Positions 54,855 through 64,000 of a stretch of 64,000 nt of DNA are shown here, piece by piece. The stretch lies in assembly GCA_018287875.1 (NCBI GenBank), contig JAGVVL010000017.1, positions 682,001-746,000 on the forward strand, given 5' to 3'. Origin of the DNA: Nigrospora sphaerica (lineage: Eukaryota > Ascomycota > Sordariomycetes > Amphisphaeriales > Apiosporaceae). A model generated the notes under the pieces. The model did not search any database and was not told the DNA's origin. It worked only from the letters and a program-made list of their open reading frames with translations. The first letter of the stretch is position 1. Each line of letters begins with the position of its first letter. A program made the translations under genes and the position numbers.

Positions 54855-57800
54855 ATGGCGAGCACCTCCAGTGGGCAACATGCCTACAACCTCGGGCTTG
54901 AGCATTTGGATAATATCGTTAAGGACCTTAGAGCAAAGTCAGACTCATCTCGCCCTTCTACAGCCACCCACCGAAAGTTCGGTCTCTGGTGACGTCTCAT
55001 CGCAATATTTCTGGACAGTAGCTCACCCATTAGCAGTAGACTGAACGACGAGACGCGGAAACATGCTGCCCTTCGACTGCGAGAGTTGGTCGTGACCATG
55101 TCTCGAGGTAAGTGCCCCCTGGGCTGATGCGTTTACGTGGAAGCCCATGAGCGGTGGTGGCCGTGGCGGGGGCGGTGGTGAGCAAGCAGGCAACATAGAG
55201 GGCCGTAGCCATACCAGGCTTGAAGGTGCCCAGAGTGTGGACACGGAGTAAGATCATCCCTATTGCTGCCTGAAGGTTTTGGTTAGGGACGTTGAAGCTC
55301 TTCTTGGGTACTTGGATGCTTGCTTGCCTCCTGGGTTTATCATGCCTTGCAAATCCGCCTTGTGGGAGGCCAGCAATGCGGTCCGAGGGCTTGACGAGCC
55401 TCCTTCCCGGCTGATAGTCCGGTGTTGGTTAGTGCTGCATCATCTTGGGGATGCTATGGGAAAGAGGGCGTGACTATTGTTCCGCGGCTCGTGCGAGGCA
55501 TTATTTGCGGCTTCCTTTCCTCTACCTGTGTACCTAGGGCCAAACTTGACCCCGCGGCTGGTACTTCTTCCAAGTTGGATTTAAATCTGCTTGTTTGGAA
55601 GCCGGCGTGCCTGCTCCCTCACCTGCCTGCCTGCTCACCCACTGCCCGCCTTCACCCATCGATGCACGCATCGATGCAAGCCACCCAGCAAAGGCTTTCC
55701 GAGTCGCTGGCATCTCCTCGTCTGGCGTACTAACCCCGCCGGTGTCAGATCTGCCCTCTGATGTTTTCTCTACCTTTTACAACGCTGTCAACACGAGAAT
55801 CACCAACCTGATTCACAACAACGTGCCAACGGATCGCCTGGGCGCTGTTTACGCGATGGACGCCCTCGCCGATTTCGATGGCGTCGACGTCACCATCAAG
55901 TATACACGCTTCACTAACAACTTGAAAACCATTCTGCGTGGAACCGACACCGTACCCATGCAGCCCGCTGCCATCGCCCTCGGCAAGCTCTGCCGCCCCG
56001 GAGGCTCTCTTATTTCCGAATTGGTCGAATCTGAAGTGAAGACCTCGCTTGAGTGGCTCCAATCAGATCGAGTGGAGGAGAAACGGTACAGTGCGGTACT
56101 GGTGCTCCGTGAGCTTGCTCGAAACTCGCCCACGCTCATGTACCAGTATGTTGGCCTCATCTTCGAGCTCAGCTGGGTCGGTCTGCGGGACCCCCGGCAG
56201 CTCATCCGAGTGACCTCCGGCGAGACGGTGTCTGCCTGTTTCCGCATAATACGGGAGCGAGACCAGGAGATGAAGACCAACTGGATGAACAAGATGTATG
56301 CCGAGTTGATCGCCAGCCTGAAGATCAACACCGTCGAGTCCATCCACGGCTCCCTCCTCGTCTTGAAGGAGCTGCTCGAACAAGGTGGCATGTTCATGCA
56401 TGCCCACTACGCCGAGGCGTGCGATATCGTGTACCGCCACCGCGACCACCGAGATCCCGTCATCAGGAAAGCAGTTGTTACCCTGGTGCCCGACTTGGCC
56501 AACTATGCCCCTTCGGAGTTCTCACACGCGTACCTCCACCGCTTCATGGTCCACCTCTCGGGCATGCTGAAGAAGGACAAAGAGCGCAACGACGCTTTCT
56601 TGGCCATCGGAAACATCGCCAACTCGGTCAAGAGCGCCATCGCGCCTTACCTCGACGGAGTTCTCATCTATGTGAGGGAGGGGCTCAGCATTGCTTCGCG
56701 CAAAAGGGGCTCCGTCGACCCGGTCTTCGATTGCATCAGTCGTCTCGCTGTTGCCGTCGGCCAGACCCTCAGTAAATACATGGAGGCTCTACTCGACCCC
56801 ATTTTTGCATGTGAACTCACACCCAAGTTGACACAAGCATTGGTGGACATGGCTTTCTACATCCCTCCCGTCAAGGCGACCATTCAAGAGCGTCTCCTGG
56901 ACATGCTCAGCAAGGTCCTCTGCGGAGAGCCTTTCAAGCCACTTGGCGCTCCGACCCCGAATACCCTAGCGTCCGTACCCGTCATCCCGAAAGATGCCAA
57001 AGACCCGCACGCATACGAACACCGAAAAGCCGAAGTCAAACTCGCGCTCAACACCCTCGGCAGTTTCGATTTCTCAGGCAAGCGGGCCCGCAAATAAAAA
57101 TCTACCCTCGACTCTGCTGACAGAAACTCAAAGGCCACGTACTGAACGAGTTCGTCCGCGATGTCGCCATCAAATACGTTGAAGACGACGATCCCCAAAT
57201 CCGCGAAGCAGCTGCCTTGACCTGCTGTCAACTCTACGTTCGCGATCCCATCGTGAACCAAACCAGCTATCACGCCCTCCAAGTGGTGGGCGATGTGATA
57301 GAGAAGCTGCTAACTGTAGGAGTTTCCGATCCTGAAGCCGATATTCGAAGAACGGTGCTCGCCGCACTCGATGAGCGGTTCGATCCGCACCTGGCGAAGG
57401 CTGAGAACATCCGAACCCTGTTCTTTGCTTTGAACGACGAGGACTTCTCTATTAGAGAGGTGTCCATCTCTATCATCGGCCGCCTTGCGCGGTACAACCC
57501 AGCCTACGTCATCCCATCACTACGAAAGACTCTCATACAGATGCTTACGGAGCTGGAGTACGCCGATGTGGCTCGCAACAAGGAGGAGAGCGCCAAACTC
57601 CTCAGCCTCCTCGTGCAGAACGCCCAAGGTTTGATCAAACCTTACGTCGAGCCCATCATGGCGGTTCTCCTTCCCAAGGCGCACGACCAAAGCGCTGCTG
57701 TCGCGGCTACCATTCTTAAGGCCATAGGGGAGCTTTGCACAGTTGGCGGCGAGGACATGTTGGCGCACAAAGATAAGCTCATGCCGATCATCATCGATGC

Positions 57801-60800
57801 TTTGCAGGACCAGAGTTCCACGGCGAAGCGAGAAGCTGCTCTCCACACGCTCGGTCAGCTCGCGAGCAACAGTGGCTATGTCATTGACCCCTATCTTGAC
57901 TACCCCGAGCTCCTCGAAATTCTGCAGACGATTATCCGATCTGAACCGCAACGCGGCCCTCTCCGGCAGGAGACTATCAAGCTCATGGGAATTCTGGGCG
58001 CGTTGGATCCATACCGCCATCAGGTACGTGCCCGCTTCTTCAGCACATTCGACACGAGCCCCATGGTCAATGACCTCCCCAGGTATCGCTACAAGTGTCG
58101 CGATATCATTCAGCAGATAAATGCCTATGCACGGATTGAGAGCTTGGATTGGGAATGTGCTAACGAAAAGAAACAGCAAGTCGAGGAGCGTGCGCCCGAA
58201 TCCAAACAGAACGCCGAGTCCAGTCGCATGACGGACATCTCCCTAATGATGACCGGCCTGACACCATCGAGCAAGGAGTACTACCCTACAGTCGTTATCA
58301 ATGCACTCTTGAACATCTTGAAGGACCAATCGCTGCAGCAACATCACGCTGGCGTCGTCGAAGCCATTATGAACATTTTTCGCACTCTGGGCCTGGAATG
58401 TATCTCCTTTCTGGACCGGATTGTCCCGGCCTTCCTCGGCGTCATTCGGACCTGTCCTCCCAACAGACTGGAGTCTTACTTCAACCAGCTCGCCACCCTG
58501 GTGAGCATCGTCAAGCAGCACATCCGCAACTACCTTCCGGAAATTGTGGATACGCTGCAGGAGTTCTGGGGCAAGGGCTCCGGTTCCCTCCAGTCACCGA
58601 TTCTCTCGTTGGTCGAGGCGATATCCAGGTCGCTCGAAGGCGAGTTCAAGATTTACCTCGCACGCCTGCTGCCCATGATGCTCAGCGTGCTGGATAAGGA
58701 TTCTTCCACCAAGCGTCAACCATCGGAGAAGGTGCTCCACGCGTTCCTGGTCTTTGGAGCAAGTGCCGAGGAGTACATGCATCTCATCATCCCCGTCATT
58801 GTCCAGACCTTCGAAAAGCCCGGCCAGCCCACATTTCTGAGAAAATCGGCCATTGAGACCATTGGCAAGATATCGAGACAGGTCAATCTGAACGACTACG
58901 CTGCCAAGATTATCCACCCCTTGGCCAGAGTGCTGGCGTCCTCCACCGATGCTTCCCTAAGGCACGCTGCCCTGGACACCCTCTGCGCGCTTATCCACCA
59001 ACTCGGTAAAGACTACTTGCATTTCATGGGCACCGTCAACAAGGTCATCCAGGCCTACCCCATCCAGCACCAAAACTACGATCTTCTCATTGGCAAACTG
59101 CAAAAGGGGGAGGGCCTCCCCCAGGACCTGAGCTCGGAGACGCAATACCTCGAACAAGCGGACGAACCCTCGTTTGCTGAGTTGGGTTCTAAGAAGTTGG
59201 AGATGAACGCCATTCACCTCAAGAGTGCCTGGGACACTCGCGGCAAATCCACAAAAGAGGATTGGCAGGAATGGCTTCGGAGATTCAGTACCACATTGCT
59301 GACCGAATCGCCGAACCATGCCCTCCGAGCGTGCGCCGTCCTCGCGAGCGTGTATCTGCCGCTTGCGCGCGAGCTGTTCAACTCGGCCTTTGTCTCCTGC
59401 TGGAGCGAGCTCTACGAACAGTACCAGGAGGAACTCATCACCAACATCGAGGCAGCGATCCGCTCGGAGAACGTGCCGCCCGACCTGCTTGGACTCCTCC
59501 TCAACCTGGCCGAGTTCATGGAGCACGACGACAAGGCCCTACCCATCGATATCAGAATCCTGGGACGCGAAGCAGCTCGTTGCCATGCCTATGCCAAGGC
59601 GCTTCATTACAAAGAACTCGAATTTCTCCAAGACCAGAGCGGCCCCGCCGTGGAGGCCCTGATCGATATCAACAACCAACTCCAACAGTATGACGCCGCC
59701 ATTGGAATCCTCAGAAAGGCCCAACTCTACAAGGATGGGATCCGGCTCCGCGAGACATGGTTTGAGAAACTAGAGAGGTGGACCGAGGCGTTGGCTTTCT
59801 ACGAACAGAGAGAAAGCGAGGTCCCTGCCGACAGACCTATTCCCATCGACATCGTCATGGGCAAAATGAGGTGTTTCCATGCCTTGGGCGAATGGGATTC
59901 GCTCGCTACGCTGGCCGGCAACACTTGGTCCAACTCGGCCCCCGAGGTACAGAGACTTATAGCGCCGTTGGCAACAGCGGCGGCTTGGAATCTGGGCAAG
60001 TGGGACTCGATGGACAACTACTTGTCTTCTCTGAAGCGATACGCGCCTGATCGCTCTTTCTTTGGCGCTATTCTCGCCCTTCACCGCAATCAGTTCCGCG
60101 AGGCAGCCGCCTGCATTCAGCAGACGCGGGAAGGCCTCGACACGGAACTCAGTGCCCTCGTCAGCGAATCCTACAACCGGGCGTACCAAGTTGTGGTGCG
60201 CGTGCAGATGCTGGCGGAGCTCGAGGAGCTTATTGTTTACAAGCAGGCCGACGAGAAGAAGAAGGAAACAATGCGCCGTACGTGGGAAGTTCGTCTGCAG
60301 GGATGCCAGCGTAACGTCGAGGTATGGCAAAGAATGCTGCGGCTTCGTGGACTCGTCATCACGCCCAAGGAGAACATGCATATGTGGATTAAATACTCCA
60401 ACCTTTGCCGCAAGTCCTCGCGCATGGGCCTGGCCGAGAAGTCTCTGAAGGCGCTCATCAACACCGAGCAGCCTATCCACACGCTGATACCTTACTGGTC
60501 GGACGAGCATGGGGCGACTCGCAACGCCTTGAGACGAGGCAACGTGCCCGCTCCACCGATCATGTATGCGGTCCTGAAATACCAATGGCAGTTTGGCCAG
60601 CAGAAGCACATGCAGGAAGAGCAATACCCCGAGAAGATCCTAACCTGCTTGCGCATGTTCACGGAAGACGTGTCGGCGCAGTTCGAGATGGCCAAGTCCA
60701 ACATGCTCCCGCAGCAAGTCGACGATCTTTCGCTGCAGCACGACTACGGCTTCACGGCGTCGCCGCTGACGCCTCACCAACACCAACGGCTGCCCAGCCG

Positions 60801-63194
60801 AGCGATGGAGGAGATCAAGGAGTACACGCATCTCCTTGCCAAATGCTATCTCCGGCAAGGCGAGTGGCAGATCGCTCTGAACAAGGATGCTTGGCAGTAC
60901 AACAACGTCCAGGACATCCTGCACTCGTATTCGCAGGCTACTAGATTCAACCCTCAGTGGTACAAGGCGTGGCATGCGTGGGCGTTGGCCAACTTTGAGA
61001 TCGTCCAGGCCATTACCTCTCCGGCCCACCAAGGAGGTCCACGGGCGGATCCCGCCGTCATTGCCAGTCATGTCGTTCAGGCAGTGCAGGGTTTCTTCAA
61101 GTCGATCGCGCTCTCCTCGGGAAGCTCTCTTCAGGATACGCTTCGTCTCCTCACGCTGTGGTTCGCCCACGGCGGCAACAACGAAGTCAATTCTGCCGTC
61201 ACGCAGGGCTTCGGCACTGTCAGCGTCGATACGTGGCTTGAGGTCATTCCGCAGCTCATCGCACGGATCAACCAGCCCAACGCCCGCGTGCGCCAGTCAA
61301 TCCACAACCTCCTTGCCGATGTTGGAAGGAACCATCCGCAGGCGCTCGTGTACCCTCTGACGGTGGCGATGAAGTCGGCGCAGAGCACGCGACGGTCAAA
61401 ATCGGCCGCCCTCATCATGGACAGCATGCGCGCGCACAGCCCCAACCTGGTTGAACAGGCGGACGTCGTCAGCCACGAGCTGATCCGCGTTGCCGTGCTG
61501 TGGCACGAACAATGGTACGAGGGCCTGGAGGAGGCCTCGCGTCTCTACTTCGCCGACCATAACGTGGAGGGCATGTTCAACGCCCTGGGCCCCCTCCACG
61601 ACCAGCTCGAGCGCGGCCCGCAGACGCTGCGCGAGATAAGCTTTGCGCAGACCTTCGGTAGGGACCTTAGCGAGGCGCGGGAGTGGTGTCGCCAGTACGA
61701 GCAGAGCCAGGACGTCAACGACCTTAACCAGGCCTGGGAGCTGTACTACCAAGTTTTCCGTCGCATTGGCCGCCAGCTTCCTCAGATGACGTCGCTCGAG
61801 CTCACCTACTGCTCGCCACAGCTGCTCGCATCTAAGAACCTTGACCTGGCCGTTCCGGGCACGTACAAGAGTGGACAGCCCATCGTGAGGATTCTGTCTT
61901 TCGAGCCGACGTTCAGTGTGATCAACTCGAAGCAGAGGCCGCGAAAGCTCATCACCAACGGCAGCGACGGCAACACGTATGCCTTCCTTCTCAAGGGCCA
62001 CGAAGATATCCGCCAGGATGAGCGTTGTATGCAGTTGTTCGGCCTCTGCAACACCCTCTTGGCCCACGACTCGGAATGTTACAAGCGCCATCTCGGCATC
62101 CAGAGGTATCCGGCGATCCCGCTCAGTCAGAATTCGGGTCTTCTTGGCTGGGTGCCCAACAGCGATACGCTGCACGTCCTCATCCGCGAGTACCGAGAAA
62201 CGCGCAAGATCCTGGTCAACATCGAACACCGCATCATGCTGCAGATGGCCCCCGACTACGAGGGCCTCACGCTCATGCAGAAGGTTGAAGTCTTTGGCTA
62301 CGCCCTGGACAATACCACGGGACAGGACTTGTACCGCGTTCTCTGGCTCAAGAGCAAGTCTTCAGAGGCTTGGCTCGAACGTCGCACCAACTACACGCGC
62401 TCCCTGGGCGTCATGAGCATTGTCGGCTACATTCTGGGTCTGGGCGATCGTCACCCTAGTAATCTGATGCTGGACCGTGTCACGGGCAAGATCATCCACA
62501 TCGACTTTGGCGACTGTTTCGAGGTGGCTTGCAACCGCGACAAGTACCCGGAGCAGGTGCCGTTCCGGCTCACGCGCATGCTCACATACGCCATGGAGGT
62601 TAGCAACATCGAGGGCAGTTTCCGTATCACGTGCGAGCAAGTGATGCGCGTGTTGCGTGACAATAAGGAGAGCGTCATGGCCGTCCTTGAAGCAGTAAGT
62701 CCGGCCGTCCCCGGCCCGCTAGGCACCCAAACTGACACGGCACGCAGTTCATCCACGATCCGCTCCTCAACTGGGGTCTCACCAACGCTCCCTCGCCCAC
62801 GGGTCCCAACTTCCGGCCCGAAGTCGAAAACGGCGCCGACGTCAACCCCGGCGCACCGCGCGCACGACGTGCTTCAATCTTGGCGGCTAACCACCCGCCT
62901 ACCGAGTATCTCGCTGCCATGGACGGATCGGTGCCCGGAGGGCCGCGCAGCTCCCGGGCCCGAGCCAGGACCAACTCCAGCGCGGTCAACGGGGCGACGG
63001 ACAACGTGGAGGCGGAAGCGCACAACGCCCGCGCCGTCGAGGTGCTGGACCGCGTTAACCAGAAACTGAACGGCCGGGATTTCAAGCCCGAGGAAGAGCT
63101 CGACTCGACGACACAGGTCAACAAGCTGATCATCCAGGCCACCAGACTCGAGAACCTCTGCCAGCACTACATCGGATGGTGTCCGTTCTGGTAG
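54855..63194 (+). CDS. tor: TOR (target of rapamycin) phosphatidylinositol-kinase-related protein kinase, about 2500 aa
   Basis: Well-supported exons: ...-55107, 55749-57077, 57134-62694 and 62748-63194. The 5' end is less certain: ATG at 54855 (MASTSSGQ), then an intron whose donor is either at 54938 or near 54990 and whose acceptor is near 55036. Introns: 641 nt (GTAAGT...GTGTCAG), 56 nt with a GC donor (GCAAGC...CAAAG), and 53 nt (GTAAGT...ACGCAG). Numbering below uses the 2496-residue model. HEAT repeats fill the first about 1200 residues, then FAT, then FRB with [25 protein letters not shown] (rapamycin-contact Ser about 1963) and [13 protein letters not shown]. Kinase: [10 protein letters not shown] (catalytic Asp about 2266) and [10 protein letters not shown] (about 2284). 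FATC ends GWCPFW. All catalytic residues are intact. It controls growth in response to nutrients as the core of TORC1/TORC2. Confidence 0.98.
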
Positions 63195-64000
63195 ACTCGA
63201 TGCAAGCCGGTACGACGTGGGAGTCCTCTACATTTCCTTGGTTCGCAGGTCGCGATGAGCGGGTGTGGTGTTGTTGACGGGGGGTTTTTTAATGGCCGTT
63301 GCTGTGCAGCGTGGAGGGCAGGAACACGCGGCTGAGGCGTTCCGGAGGGCCGTTTTGGCGGGAGTTTCAGGTTCGGACTCTTGGTATTGGCATTTTTGGA
63401 GAAGGAAGAAGGGGAAGGACAAGTGCATTGCGTTGCGTTGGGCCGCGCCGCGATGCGTTGCGTTTCGTTCGTGTTCACCAGACGCGACCAGGGGGGGGTA
63501 GAAGCGCTTTCCAGGGTGGTGGTACACGGTTGTTCAGTAAATTGTTGCCATTAGGATGCACACTTACCCACAGCGGCTTGCATGCTTTCGCTACTCACAA
63601 TCCAAAGCGTCATGTTTCCAGGCACATGCCCGAGCTGCCATGGCAGGAGGGTAGTAAAAAAAGTGACTCAACTAGAAAGGTGACCGGCTCAGCACACTAA
63701 GAACAGCCTTTTAGTTGAGTCGTTTATTTTGCGACCCCCCTCGCATGGGTGCCCGTTCTGGGCGTGCTGCCAGGGCACCTGTCCTGGTGCGGGGTGAAAT
63801 GGAGAACGTGGTGGCGAGGCACGCGCAGGCCGAGTCGCTTGGCGAATGAGGCAAGTTTCTAGAAGGCAGCCAAACACGGTAGGAGGGGGGCCAAACCGCA
63901 AGCTCCATTTTACTCGACGACCCGTGCGGGGGGGATAAGCACTGAATCTTTCCCCAGGGGCAACCCGGTTCTTCCCCAGCGTCCCGAGCCCAAGGAGCCA
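63195..64000. other. 3' flank of TOR to window end
   Basis: Downstream of the TOR stop codon only short motif-free frames are present. The first few hundred bases should be TOR 3' UTR. Nothing else recognised; a neighbouring gene may begin beyond the right edge. Confidence 0.5.

Overview
The window looks like nuclear DNA of a filamentous ascomycete (Pezizomycotina, most likely Sordariomycetes). The genes carry short introns of about 50-140 nt with GTAAGT/GTGAGT-type donors and CTGAC/CTAAC-like branch points. Coding sequence is GC-rich, 5' leaders are pyrimidine-rich, and the proteins are typical of that group: a TOR kinase, a hybrid histidine kinase, a fungal seven-helix rhodopsin-fold protein, a dysferlin-domain peroxin and glucosidase II beta. 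There is no rRNA operon, CRISPR array or prokaryotic operon.

Layout. 1-5.9 kb: the 3' end of a DJ-1/PfpI gene (+), then a 634-residue protein with a proline-rich tandem-repeat tail (+), then a gene-free stretch with a long hairpin, a tRNA-like Pol III element and homopolymer runs. 5.9-12.4 kb: a Pex23/Pex30-type DysF membrane protein (-) and a 909-residue unknown protein (-) whose short first exon I reconstructed. 13.8-21.8 kb: two small Cys-rich proteins (-), a frameshifted candidate secreted protein (-), an orphan TATA promoter (+) and a very GC-rich zinc-free MDR/quinone oxidoreductase (-). 21.8-34.5 kb: about 12.6 kb with no convincing gene. 34.5-43.2 kb: a 1143-residue conserved disordered protein (+) convergent with a three-exon hybrid histidine kinase (-). 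46.8-48.1 kb: a seven-helix membrane protein (-). 50.2-63.2 kb: a housekeeping cluster of glucosidase II beta (+), Rtf2 (-) and TOR kinase (+).

No operon or biosynthetic cluster ties the genes together. Functions are mostly cellular housekeeping and signalling: ER glycoprotein quality control, replication-fork/splicing control, nutrient signalling, two-component sensing and peroxisome/ER membrane shaping. I found no clearly novel multi-gene system. The points most worth a second look are the frameshifted secreted-protein locus, the orphan promoter at 18.4 kb, the GC-AG and 641-nt introns in TOR, the histidine-kinase intron that splits the receiver domain, the FPPPP repeat array, and the large gene-free GC-rich block.
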